Origin: JBBROS01 sp963752225
GTDB lineage: Bacteria > Pseudomonadota > Alphaproteobacteria > Acetobacterales > Acetobacteraceae
Length of the DNA stretch: 64,000 nucleotides
NCBI GenBank assembly: GCA_963752225.1
Contig: CAVVXS010000007.1
Coordinates: 62,001-126,000, forward strand
Direction of reading: 5' to 3'
The notes below the pieces were generated by a model. The model did no database searches and was not told the DNA's origin. It saw only the letters and a list, made by a program, of their open reading frames with translations. The position numbers and the translations under genes are program-made. Shown one piece after another: positions 56,417-64,000 of the stretch (positions within the stretch are counted from its first letter, which is position 1; every line of letters begins with the position of its first letter).

Positions 56417-57292
56417 GTGAACAAACCTCTCCGCAAGGCTGTCCTGCCCGTCGCAGGCCTCGGGACCCGCTTCCTTCCCGCCACCAAGGCGATGGCGAAG
56501 GAGATGCTGCCGGTCGTCGACAAACCGCTGATCCAGTATGCGATCGAAGAGGCCCGCGCGGCCGGGATCGAGCAATTCTGCATGGTCAGCGGCCGCGGCA
56601 AGACCGCGCTGATCGACCATTTCGACGTGGCCTACGAGCTCGAAGCGACGCTGCGCGAGCGCGGCAAGTCCGACATGATCGACCTGCTCGATCGCATGAA
56701 GGTGCCGCCGGGGTCGATCACCACCGTTCGGCAGCAGGTGCCGCTGGGCCTCGGCCATGCCATTTGGTGCGCGCGGGCGTTCATCGGCGACGATCCCTTC
56801 GCCATCCTTCTCCCTGACGACCTCGTGCTGTCGGAAACGCCATGCCTGCAGCAGCTCGCCGAGGCCTATAACCGCACCGGCGGCAACATCGTCGCGGTGA
56901 CGGAGGTGCCGCGCGAGCACACCAACCGCTACGGCATCCTGCGCACCGGTGCCGAGGACGGCAACTTGGTCGAGGTCATGGGCTTGGTGGAGAAGCCGAA
57001 GCCGGCGGATGCGCCCAGCAACCTGTCGGTGATCGGCCGCTACGTCCTGCTGCCGGAGGTGATCGGTCACTTGAACGCGATGGAGCGGGGCGCCGGCAAC
57101 GAGGTGCAGCTGACCGACGCGATGGCCAAGATGATCGGCCACTCGCCGTTCCACGGGCTGCGCTACGAGGGCCGCCGGTTCGATTGCGGCGACAAGGTCG
57201 GCTACCTGGAAGCGCAGATCGCGTTCGCGCTGAAGCGGCCAGACCTGGCGGCCGACGTCCGTGCCTTCCTGCCGACCTACATCAACGGATGA
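56417..57292 (+). CDS. galU: UTP–glucose-1-phosphate uridylyltransferase
   Basis: 291-aa nucleotidyltransferase making UDP-glucose from UTP and glucose-1-phosphate for exopolysaccharide, LPS and trehalose pathways. Motifs: KAVLPVAGLGTRFLPATKAMAKEMLPVVDKPLIQYAIEEA (nucleotide and catalytic Lys), VRQQVPLGLGHAIWCARAFIGDDPFAILLPDD, VEKPKP, SVIGRYVLLPEVIGHL and RRFDCGDKVGYLEAQIAFAL. The GTG at 56417 gives the family N-terminus; the open frame extends to 56174 but that part is unconserved. It overlaps the phosphomannomutase start by four bases. Confidence 0.95.
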   Translation: MNKPLRKAVLPVAGLGTRFLPATKAMAKEMLPVVDKPLIQYAIEEARAAGIEQFCMVSGRGKTALIDHFDVAYELEATLRERGKSDMIDLLDRMKVPPGSITTVRQQVPLGLGHAIWCARAFIGDDPFAILLPDDLVLSETPCLQQLAEAYNRTGGNIVAVTEVPREHTNRYGILRTGAEDGNLVEVMGLVEKPKPADAPSNLSVIGRYVLLPEVIGHLNAMERGAGNEVQLTDAMAKMIGHSPFHGLRYEGRRFDCGDKVGYLEAQIAFALKRPDLAADVRAFLPTYING

Positions 57293-58707
57293 CGGCGGTG
57301 GCGTTCCGGCATGACTTCGACCCCACCTCGCTGCGGGAATACGACATCCGCGGCGTGGTCGGCCGCACTCTGCATCCGGCCGATGCGTTCGCCATCGGCC
57401 GCACCTTCGGCACCGTGGTGGCGCGCGGCGGCGGCAAGCGGGTTGCGGTGGGATATGACGGGCGGCTGTCGTCGCCGGAGCTGTCGGCGGCGCTGGTCGA
57501 CGGGTTGAAGGCCAGCGGGATGCACGTGCTGCTGGTGGGCCGGGCGCCGACGCCGCTGCTGTATTTCGCCGCGACCACGCTTGAGACCGATGGCGCGGTG
57601 ATGGTGACCGGCAGCCACAACCCGCCCGACTACAACGGCTTCAAGATGATGCTGGGCAAGCGGGCGTTCTTCGGCCCCGACATCCAGACCTTGGGCCGGC
57701 TCGCCGCTGCCGGGGACGTGGTCGAGGCGGCGCCGGGCAGCGACGAGCCGGTGGACGTGTCGGACGCCTACGTCGACCGTGTCATGCAGGACTGGGACGG
57801 CGGCGACCGGAAGCTGCGCGTGGTGTGGGACAACGCCAACGGCGCCGCCGGCGAGCTCCTGACCAAGCTGCTGAAGAAGCTGCCCGGCGAGCACAGCGTG
57901 CTCAACGAGGTCATCGACGGCCGCTTCCCCGCGCATCATCCGGACCCGACCATCGCCAAGAACCAGGAGCAGCTGATCGCCGCCGTGCGCGAGGCTAAGG
58001 CGGATCTCGGCATCGGCTTCGACGGTGACGCCGACCGCTTGGGCGCCATCGACGACAAGGGCGGCATGCTGCTCGGCGACCAGCTCATGGTAGTGCTGGC
58101 GCGCGACGTGCTGAAGTCGCATCCGGGGGCGACCATCATCGCCGACGTGAAGGCGAGCCAGGTGCTCTACGACGAGATCGGCAAGGCCGGTGGCAAGCCG
58201 TTGATGTTCAAGACCGGGCACAGCCTGATCAAGGCCAAGATGGCGGAAATCAAGTCGCCCTTCGCCGGCGAGATGAGCGGTCACATCTTCTACGCCGACC
58301 GCTGGTACGGCTTCGACGACGCGCTGTATGTGGCGGTCCGCCTGCTCGGCATCGTCGCCCGCATGGACGGCAAGCTGTCGGCGGTGCGGGACGCGCTGCC
58401 CAAGGTGGTCAACACGCCGGAGCTGCGCTTCGATTGCGACGACAAGCGCAAGTTCGAGGTGGTCGAGGAGGTCGCGGCCCGGCTTCGCGCGCGCCGCGCG
58501 GCGGTCAACGACGTCGATGGCGTGCGCGTGCTGACCGATGACGGTTGGTGGCTGCTGCGCGCGTCCAACACGCAGGCGGTGCTGGTGGCGCGGGCCGAAG
58601 CGCGCGACGAGGCCGGGCTCGATCGGCTGAAGGCGGCGCTGGCCGAGCAGCTCGAGGCGTCTGGGCTGGCTGCGCCGGACTTCTCAGGCGAGAACGCGGG
58701 GCATTAA
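57289..58707 (+). CDS. Phosphomannomutase/phosphoglucomutase
   Basis: 472-aa alpha-D-phosphohexomutase (PMM/PGM type, ManB/AlgC/PgmG-like). It moves phosphate between C1 and C6 of glucose or mannose, providing glucose-1-phosphate for GalU. Signature positions: LREYDIRGVVGRTLHPADAFAIGRTFG, phospho-Ser in VMVTGSHNPPDYNGFKM, metal loop GIGFDGDADRLGAID, sugar loop GEMSGHIFYADR, and the phosphate-binding C-terminal RASNTQAVLVARAEA. The ATG overlaps the galU stop (ATGA), so the two enzymes are made together. Confidence 0.94.
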   Translation: MTAVAFRHDFDPTSLREYDIRGVVGRTLHPADAFAIGRTFGTVVARGGGKRVAVGYDGRLSSPELSAALVDGLKASGMHVLLVGRAPTPLLYFAATTLETDGAVMVTGSHNPPDYNGFKMMLGKRAFFGPDIQTLGRLAAAGDVVEAAPGSDEPVDVSDAYVDRVMQDWDGGDRKLRVVWDNANGAAGELLTKLLKKLPGEHSVLNEVIDGRFPAHHPDPTIAKNQEQLIAAVREAKADLGIGFDGDADRLGAIDDKGGMLLGDQLMVVLARDVLKSHPGATIIADVKASQVLYDEIGKAGGKPLMFKTGHSLIKAKMAEIKSPFAGEMSGHIFYADRWYGFDDALYVAVRLLGIVARMDGKLSAVRDALPKVVNTPELRFDCDDKRKFEVVEEVAARLRARRAAVNDVDGVRVLTDDGWWLLRASNTQAVLVARAEARDEAGLDRLKAALAEQLEASGLAAPDFSGENAGH

Positions 58708-58716
58708 GCTCGGCGC

Positions 58717-58783
58717 GCTGCCCCAAACCCCGGCAAAGGACGGTGTCTGCACTCCCCTTCCGGGTCCGGGGCGGAGCCCTGGA
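58717..58783. repeat. Dispersed palindromic repeat between phosphomannomutase and aldolase-like gene
   Basis: Contains the shared core GCCCCAAACCCCGGCAAA (about 58720-58737), as at 23567. It ends in TCCGGGGC-GGA-GCCCTGGA (58765-58783; seven Watson-Crick pairs plus one G·T). The right arm runs into GGAGAG, the ribosome binding site of the gene starting at 58795, so the repeat contributes to its translation signal. Confidence 0.7.
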
Positions 58784-58794
58784 GAGAACACACG

Positions 58795-59904
58795 ATGCAA
58801 CATCCCCCTGCCGAGCCCGGCATGTCCGAAGCCGAGATCGACACGCCGGCGCTTGTGCTCGACCTCGACGCGTTCGAACATAACCTCGATCGCATGGCCG
58901 CGCTGCTGGCGCCGACCGGCGCCAAGCTTCGGGCCCACGCCAAGACCCATAAATCGCCCGTGGTGGCCCACCACCAGATCCGCCGCGGCGCGGTCGGCCA
59001 ATGCGTGCAGAAGATCGCCGAGGCCGAGGTGCTGGCCTGGGGCGGCGTGCCCGACATCCTGGTCAGCAACGAAGCGGTCGGCGACCGCAAGCTGGCCCGG
59101 TTCGCGGCGCTGTCCGACCTCGCACGGATCGCGATCTGCGCCGACCACCCGCACCATGTCGAGCGCCTGGAAGCCGCCGCCGCGGCCGCGGGCCGCCGGC
59201 TGACGGTGCTGGTGGAGATCGATGTCGGCATGGTGCGCGCCGGGGTCGCGCCGGGCCCGGACGCGGTGACGCTGGCGGAGCGGATCGCCGCGTCGCCGCA
59301 CCTCATCTTCGGCGGCCTGCAGGCGTATCACGGCCGCGCCCAGCACTTCCGCACCCCGGAGCAACGGCAGGAGGCGATCGGCGCCGCGGTGGACGACACG
59401 AGGCGGACGGTCGAGCAGTTGCGCCAGCGCGGCCTCGATTGCGCGGTCGTCGGCGGCGCCGGCACCGGGACGTTCGAGCTGGAAGCGGCCAGCGGCGTCT
59501 ACACGGAAATTCAAGCCGGCAGCTATTGCTTCATGGACGCCGATTACGCCCGCAACCAGGGCGGCGTGTCGGCCGGGTTCCGGCACGCGCTGTTCGTCTT
59601 GGCGACCGTGATGAGCCAGTCGCGGCCCGGCCTCGGCGTGCTGGACGCGGGGCACAAGGCGGTCGCCATCGACAGCGGCCTGCCGCTGGTCTGGGAACGG
59701 GACGGCGTCGCCTACACCGGCGCCTCGGACGAGCACGGCAAGCTCGAATGGACCGAGGGCGACGGCGTGCGGCTCGGCGACAAGCTGCGGCTGGTCCCCG
59801 GTCATTGCGACCCGACGGTGGACCGGTTCGACTGGTATGTCGGCATGCGCGGCGGCCGGGTCGAGTGCCTGTGGCCGGTCGCGGCCCGGGGCGCGCTCGC
59901 CTAA
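58795..59904 (+). CDS. DSD1-family PLP enzyme (D-threonine aldolase / 3-hydroxyaspartate aldolase-like)
   Basis: 369-aa fold-type III PLP enzyme with an N-terminal alanine-racemase-like barrel. The PLP Lys is in LRAHAKTHKSPVVAHHQI (about residue 50). TPALVLDLDAFEHNLDRMA, VEIDVGMVRAGVAPG, GLQAYHGRAQH and VVGGAGTGTFELEAASGVYTEIQAGSYCFMDADY follow. The C-terminal DSD1 domain has the metal ligands in LVPGHCDPTVDRFDWYVG (His and Cys). Such enzymes cleave D-threonine or beta-hydroxyaspartate to glycine and an aldehyde or oxoacid. No partner bhc gene is nearby, so the exact substrate is open. Confidence 0.88.
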   Translation: MQHPPAEPGMSEAEIDTPALVLDLDAFEHNLDRMAALLAPTGAKLRAHAKTHKSPVVAHHQIRRGAVGQCVQKIAEAEVLAWGGVPDILVSNEAVGDRKLARFAALSDLARIAICADHPHHVERLEAAAAAAGRRLTVLVEIDVGMVRAGVAPGPDAVTLAERIAASPHLIFGGLQAYHGRAQHFRTPEQRQEAIGAAVDDTRRTVEQLRQRGLDCAVVGGAGTGTFELEAASGVYTEIQAGSYCFMDADYARNQGGVSAGFRHALFVLATVMSQSRPGLGVLDAGHKAVAIDSGLPLVWERDGVAYTGASDEHGKLEWTEGDGVRLGDKLRLVPGHCDPTVDRFDWYVGMRGGRVECLWPVAARGALA

Positions 59905-59920
59905 GCAGGGCGCCACGGTC

Positions 59921-60094
59921 ATGAGCGGCACCATCGAGCCCGGCATGCGCGTGTGCCACCCGCAGCAGCCGGATTGGGGCGTCGGCCAGGTGCAATCGGT
60001 GATCGGCGAACGGGTGACGGTGAACTTCGAGCACCGCGGCAAGGTGTTGGTGAACGCCGCGGTGGTCGTGCTCGAGATCCTCGACGTCGACTGA
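59921..60094 (+). CDS. DUF3553 small protein
   Basis: 57-aa cytosolic protein with the DUF3553 pattern: PGMRVCHPQQPDWGVGQVQSVIGERVTVNFEHRGKVLVN. It is a small SH3-like beta-barrel related to the CarD/UvrD-tail-type nucleic-acid or polymerase-interacting modules. Function unproven. Lies 16 bases after the aldolase-like gene and 56 bases before moaA on the same strand. Confidence 0.85.
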   Translation: MSGTIEPGMRVCHPQQPDWGVGQVQSVIGERVTVNFEHRGKVLVNAAVVVLEILDVD

Positions 60095-60150
60095 CAGAGG
60101 TGATCGGCGCTCGGGTTGAACCGGCGGCGGTTCCAACCGACACTATAGCC

Positions 60151-61137
60151 ATGATCGATCCGTTCGGCCGCGCCATCACCTACCTGCGGGTCAGCGTCAC
60201 TGACCGCTGCGACCTCCGTTGCGTGTATTGCATGGCGGAGGACATGACGTTCCTGCCGAAATCGGACGTGCTCAGCCTCGAGGAGCTGGAGCAGCTCTGC
60301 TCCGCCTTCATCCGCCAAGGCGTCCGCAAGCTGCGCATCACCGGGGGCGAGCCGCTGGTCCGCCGCGGCGTGATGACGCTGTTCGAGCGGCTGGGCGCGC
60401 GGTTGGGCCACGGGCTCGACGAGCTGACGCTGACGACCAACGGCACGCAGCTGGCCAAGTATGCGGCAGGGCTGGCGGCGGCCGGGGTGCGCCGGGTCAA
60501 CGTCAGCATGGACACGCTGGACCCGGACCGGTTCAACCGGATCACCCGCTGGGGCAAGCTGGACAAGGTGCTCGACGGGATCGCCGCGGCCAAGGCGGCC
60601 GGGCTGCACGTGAAGATCAACGCGGTGGCGCTGCGGGACGAGAACGAGGACGAGATCGCCGACCTGCTTGCCTGGTGCGGAGCGCAGGGGCACGATTTGT
60701 GCCTGATCGAGACGATGCCGATGGGCGACATCGGGGGCGACCGGACCGACCAGTACTTACCGCTGTCGATCGTTCGCGCCCGGTTGCGGCAGCGGTTCAC
60801 GCTGACCGAAACCTCGTTCGCCACTGGCGGGCCGGCGCGCTATTACGACGTGGCGGAAACCGGCGCCCGCGTGGGGTTCATCACGCCGATGACCCATAAT
60901 TTCTGTGAAAGCTGCAACCGCGTCCGCCTGACCTGCACCGGGACGCTCTACATGTGCCTCGGCCAGGACGATGCGGCCGATTTGCGACGCGTGCTGCGGG
61001 ACGGCGCCGACGAGGCGACGCTCGACGCCGCCATCCTCGACGCGATCACCCGCAAGCCGAAGGGCCACGACTTCATCATCGACCGCCGTACGACGGCGCC
61101 GTCGGTCGCCCGCCACATGAGCCTGACGGGCGGGTAG
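60151..61137 (+). CDS. moaA: GTP 3',8-cyclase (molybdenum cofactor synthesis)
   Basis: 328-aa radical-SAM enzyme, first step of molybdenum cofactor synthesis from GTP with MoaC. The radical SAM cluster is CDLRCVYC in VSVTDRCDLRCVYCMAEDM (Cys20, 24, 27); RITGGEPLVRRG, LTTNGTQL and NVSMDTLDPDRF follow. The second FeS cluster is in MTHNFCESCNRVRLTCTGTLYMCLG. The C-terminus IDRRTTAPSVARHMSLTGG lacks the usual terminal GG pair only in spacing (it ends ..TGG, the required GlyGly present). MoaC is not in the window. It would support the molybdopterin oxidoreductase at 38533. Confidence 0.95.
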   Translation: MIDPFGRAITYLRVSVTDRCDLRCVYCMAEDMTFLPKSDVLSLEELEQLCSAFIRQGVRKLRITGGEPLVRRGVMTLFERLGARLGHGLDELTLTTNGTQLAKYAAGLAAAGVRRVNVSMDTLDPDRFNRITRWGKLDKVLDGIAAAKAAGLHVKINAVALRDENEDEIADLLAWCGAQGHDLCLIETMPMGDIGGDRTDQYLPLSIVRARLRQRFTLTETSFATGGPARYYDVAETGARVGFITPMTHNFCESCNRVRLTCTGTLYMCLGQDDAADLRRVLRDGADEATLDAAILDAITRKPKGHDFIIDRRTTAPSVARHMSLTGG

Positions 61138-61140
61138 CGC

Positions 61141-62139
61141 CTACTTGCGTGCGCTGACCGCGGCGGCAGGATGCAGCAGCTCCTGCGCCGCCGGAAACCG
61201 CGTCCACCCCGGCAGCTGCGCGCCGAGGTTGACGTCACCCCATTTCGGGTGGTTCGGCGGCTCGCGCAGCTTGCCGATATTGGCAAAGAGCGCGTTGACG
61301 AAGCGGGCAACCCGCTCGTAGCGCGGGTTGTTACGCGGCCAGGCATAGACCGCCATCACCGCACCGACGGCCACGGTGTCGACCGGGGCGTTGTCAGGGA
61401 CCAGCGCGGCATATTGGGAGTGCTCCAAACGCGCCGGCAGGTAGGTTTCGAGCAGCGCTTGGGTCATGGTGATAGGCAGGAAGTGCAGGCCGCTATCGGC
61501 CGGAACCGACGTGAACAGGCCGGCGGGCTTTCCGGTGACGTAGACGAGGGCGGCTATACTGCCCGTTTTAAGCTTCTGCAGCGCGGTCGCCTGGTTGTCG
61601 TGCGTCAAGGTCGGCTTCACGCCCAGCGCGTCGAACACGACCGAGGCGGTCATCGCCGTGCCGCTGCCGAGCCCGTCCACGTTGACCGGCTTGTCGGACA
61701 GGTCGGCGACGCTGCCGATATCGGCCCGGGCGAGCACGTGCAACTCCTCGTCGTAGAGCTTGGTGACGTATTGGATGCTTTGCTGGACGCCGGGGAACAG
61801 CTTTTCCTTCTCGATGTAGGACAGCACGTCCGCTTGCACGATGCCGACGTCGACGCCGCGGAGGTAAAGCAGGTCGGCGATGTTCTGCACCGAACCGCGG
61901 CCGACGATCGGCAGCACCCGCAGCCGGTTGCCGTCGTCGAGCACGGAGGCGAGGTCGGCGGCGATGCGGATATAGGTGCCCTGGACCGCTCCCGAAATGA
62001 GGCCGACGGTGCCGGCATTGGCTTGCGCGGTCGCGGAAGCGGGCGGGGCCGGCGGCGCGGCCGCACGTTGCGCCAACGCCGGCGCGGACGCGAGCAGCAG
62101 GCACGCGCAGCCCACGAGCCCTCGGAATGCTGTGTTCAT
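61141..62139 (-). CDS. TAXI-family TRAP solute receptor (orphan)
   Basis: 332-aa periplasmic receptor of the TAXI class, which partners fused DctQM permeases. The signal peptide is GLVGCACLLLASAPALAQ, followed by a Pro/Ala linker and the core VGLISGAVQGTYIRIAADLASVL, VGRGSVQNIADLLYLRGVDVGIVQADVLSYIE, LYDEELHVLARADIGSVADLSDKPVNVDGLGSGTAMTASVVFDALG and LPITMTQALLETYLPARL. No DctQM gene is in the window. Its ATG overlaps the stop of the large upstream gene by four bases, so these two unlike proteins are co-produced. Confidence 0.88.
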   Translation of the reverse strand: MNTAFRGLVGCACLLLASAPALAQRAAAPPAPPASATAQANAGTVGLISGAVQGTYIRIAADLASVLDDGNRLRVLPIVGRGSVQNIADLLYLRGVDVGIVQADVLSYIEKEKLFPGVQQSIQYVTKLYDEELHVLARADIGSVADLSDKPVNVDGLGSGTAMTASVVFDALGVKPTLTHDNQATALQKLKTGSIAALVYVTGKPAGLFTSVPADSGLHFLPITMTQALLETYLPARLEHSQYAALVPDNAPVDTVAVGAVMAVYAWPRNNPRYERVARFVNALFANIGKLREPPNHPKWGDVNLGAQLPGWTRFPAAQELLHPAAAVSARK

Positions 62140-63878
62140 GGCTTGACCTTGGGTTGTGCGGCGGACGCGCCGCCAGGGTTGTTCAACGCCTCGAGCGGCG
62201 CCCGCGCGTCTGCATCGCCGAGTGCCAAGGCGCGCTGATACCAGGCCGCTGCTTCCTTCGGGTCGGGGGTGATGCCGAGCACGCCGATCTGCGCGAGCGA
62301 TGCGGCGTCGAAGGTGGTGCCCATCGCGCGCGCCGCCGGGCCATAGCCGGCTTCGGCGGCACGTCCGAACAGCAGCCGCGCTGCCGACACGTTGCCCTGC
62401 TCCAGCATGGTCCGTCCGCGCCGCACCATGGCGTCGGCCATTGCCGGCGGCAGGCTGCTTGCGGCCGGCGGCGGCGATGCGGCGACAACCGGCTGCGGTG
62501 CCGGCGTAGTGGGAACCGGCTGCGGCGCCGGCGCGGCGGCGGCCGGCTGCGGCGGCTTGGCGGGCGGGCGTTCCGGCTCGGCTGATTGCGGCGTTTGGAC
62601 GGGATCGGCAGCGGCGGCCGCAGGGGCGGCCGCAGGGGCCGGCGCAAGAGCCGGTGCAGGGGGCGCCGCGGGTGATGGCACCTCGTCCGGCGGCGGCGTT
62701 GGCTCCGCCTCGCTCGCGGCGCGGTTGGTGGGGGGCGGCTCGCTGTCCCGCGCCTCGGCGGGCGGCTCGGCACTCTCCGCTGCGCCCAGCTTGTCCGGGG
62801 CCGGCGGCGGCAACGGGGCGGGTTCCTCCCGCTGGACCGTCTCGGGCGCGGGTGACGGTGGTGCCGCTTGATCGGCCGCACTCGGTTCGGGATCAGCCGC
62901 TGCCGGCACGAACACCGCGTCCGGCTCCGGGTGCGGCGAAGGGGCGCGCGAGACCGGCTCGGCCAATGGAGCCTTTGGCAAGGACGGTGCTGACTCCGCC
63001 TCGGGTTCGAGGTCGGCGGTCTTGATGGTGCCAAGCTGAGCGGACGGGGACGGCATGGCGGCGGGCGTTTGCAATGACGCGGCCGACTTGTCCTCGTCAT
63101 GCCCGGCAACGAAGGCGCGCAACCGCGGCAACGCGGACGGAACCGCGGCCAGCCAAACCACCGCGGCCGCGGCCACAAGCCCGGCCACGACCGTCACCGC
63201 GCCATTCCGCGCCTCACGCAGTGTCGCCGGCGGCGCGGCCGCAACAAGGGCGCGCGGGGCCACCTGCCGGCGGGACCACTCGGCGGCGCCGTCCGCCTCC
63301 GCCGCGGCCAGCTCGGCCAGGCTCGGCCTGCGCGGTGCGGATGCGCCCATCTGGGCCGTGACCGGGCGCGGTGCCGGGACGCTGACGAACGACGTGACCT
63401 TGCTCCGGAGCGTCGGCAGGTCGTCCGCCTCGAGCTCATGCACGAACTCGGGCCGGCCGGCGAACGCCAAGCGCATGGAGCCCCACGTCCGCGCCATCCG
63501 ATCCAGGTGCCGGAGCGTCGCGTGCGGAAGGAGATGGGCGTCGTGCACCAGCACGGCGAAGGGTTCCGAGGCGGCAGTCGGCAATGCGGCGACCGCCCGG
63601 CCAGCCGCAACCGCCGGTTTGCCGCCCGGCAAGCTCGACGCGCACCACGCGGTCGCAAATTGCTCGGCAAACGGCCGCTCGTCGAATGGCGGCCACAGCT
63701 GCAGCACGCGCATCCGGGCCTCGGTGAGTTCCTGCGCGGCCAGGGCCATCGTGGCATGGGTGTCGCCCAGCCCGGTGGCGGCGACGCACGACCCGCCCGT
63801 GACGGCCGCGGTGATCGAATGTGCAAGCAACAGGTCGATCACCTTGGCCGCCATGTCTGGAGAGGTCGGATTTGGCAT
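62136..63878 (-). CDS. Large Pro/Ala-rich protein with degenerate ATPase domain, membrane helix and Sel1-like tail
   Basis: 580 aa. Residues ~10-165 resemble an ExeA/GspA-type AAA domain: a Walker-B-like PFAVLVHDAHLLPHATLRHL and LAFAGRPEFVHELEADDLPTLRSKV. The P-loop slot reads GGSCVAATGLGDTH without GKS/T, so ATP binding is doubtful. A membrane helix (about 226-246) follows. Residues ~265-480 are Pro/Ala/Glu low-complexity, probably spanning the periplasm. The C-terminal ~90 residues hold Sel1/TPR-like helices (MLEQGNVSAARLLFGRAAEAGYGPAARAMG, KEAAAWYQRALALGDADA). It is co-translated with the TAXI receptor. Possibly an envelope scaffold; no function assigned. Confidence 0.75.
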   Translation of the reverse strand: MPNPTSPDMAAKVIDLLLAHSITAAVTGGSCVAATGLGDTHATMALAAQELTEARMRVLQLWPPFDERPFAEQFATAWCASSLPGGKPAVAAGRAVAALPTAASEPFAVLVHDAHLLPHATLRHLDRMARTWGSMRLAFAGRPEFVHELEADDLPTLRSKVTSFVSVPAPRPVTAQMGASAPRRPSLAELAAAEADGAAEWSRRQVAPRALVAAAPPATLREARNGAVTVVAGLVAAAAVVWLAAVPSALPRLRAFVAGHDEDKSAASLQTPAAMPSPSAQLGTIKTADLEPEAESAPSLPKAPLAEPVSRAPSPHPEPDAVFVPAAADPEPSAADQAAPPSPAPETVQREEPAPLPPPAPDKLGAAESAEPPAEARDSEPPPTNRAASEAEPTPPPDEVPSPAAPPAPALAPAPAAAPAAAAADPVQTPQSAEPERPPAKPPQPAAAAPAPQPVPTTPAPQPVVAASPPPAASSLPPAMADAMVRRGRTMLEQGNVSAARLLFGRAAEAGYGPAARAMGTTFDAASLAQIGVLGITPDPKEAAAWYQRALALGDADARAPLEALNNPGGASAAQPKVKP

Positions 63879-64000
63879 GGGTGCAGGCTAGTTCTTACGA
63901 CCGTGCAGTGAATTCACGATGCTGTAAAGATCTTCCTTCACAAATAAGTGTGGCCGTCCGGTCACGACACCCGGCTACGGCGCGGCAGGTGCCCAGCCGG
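63879..64000. other. Gene-free edge region
   Basis: The last 122 bases hold no convincing coding frame. They probably include the promoter and leader of the minus-strand 580-aa gene. A ten-base palindrome GTGAATTCAC lies at 63908-63917; nothing else is recognisable. Confidence 0.4.

Noticed and set aside
63908..63917. GTGAATTCAC palindrome as an operator
   Set aside because: Too short and single; no second site or promoter context to support it.
1..64000. tRNA, rRNA, riboswitch, prophage or transposon genes
   Set aside because: All intergenic stretches were read; none showed cloverleaf, conserved riboswitch cores or mobile-element genes.

Overview
The window is GC-rich, densely packed bacterial chromosome. 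About 63 genes lie mostly in short operons with ATGA or TGATG junctions, and many start codons are GTG or TTG. Gene content and layout (AI-2E permease–hda–ppk–ppx next to purMN; dnaB–alr–ABC permease/ATPase; N-formylglutamate amidohydrolase–xthA–response regulator–ribA; many Tat or Sec solute-binding receptors) suggest an environmental alphaproteobacterium of the Rhodospirillales/Acetobacterales type. This placement is inference; no rRNA is present. No tRNA, rRNA, CRISPR array, insertion sequence, integrase or phage gene was seen, and no gene-free stretch exceeds 300 bases.

Layout. 1–3427: oligopeptide ABC transporter (dppC truncated by the window edge, dppB, Tat-exported receptor). 3582–5403: two tandem transglutaminase-like genes, one lacking the expected catalytic His and one frameshifted. 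5490–10340: N-formylglutamate amidohydrolase, exonuclease III, OmpR-type regulator, RibA with a long N-terminal extension, an unknown protein and an L,D-transpeptidase. 10369–12938: orphan DctP receptor, TauD-type dioxygenase, DUF1328 membrane peptide and a secreted Gly/Met-repeat protein. 13004–17133: mlaF, mlaE, alr, dnaB. 17323–25117: flavin monooxygenase facing a class III aminotransferase, a GAF protein and a complete Liv-type ABC operon. 25329–38504: methyltryptophan/sarcosine-type oxidase, aspS, rnd, ClC antiporter, the polyphosphate operon and purMN.

38533–54494 is the most accessory part. It holds a molybdopterin lipoprotein with a cytochrome b, a complete NMT1/SsuA-type ABC transporter, RNase T2, and a tricarballylate-dehydrogenase-like flavoprotein with an orphan receptor and a metallo-hydrolase. 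Upstream of these is a LOV (blue-light) hybrid histidine kinase whose signalling glutamine is a leucine. It ends with a tight five-gene operon (PrpD-like, orphan receptor, methyltransferase, class II aldolase, lactonase-type amidohydrolase), which faces a DUF2000 gene across three spaced palindromes. 54563–63878: 2-hydroxyacid dehydrogenase behind a hairpin that buries its ribosome binding site, NnrU, galU–phosphomannomutase, D-amino-acid aldolase-like enzyme, DUF3553, moaA, orphan TAXI receptor and a large Pro/Ala-rich protein with a degenerate ATPase domain.

A family of short GC-rich palindromes lies between genes at about 23533, 41077, 43499, 44967 and 58717. In places it supplies stop codons, C-terminal tails or ribosome binding sites to the adjoining genes.
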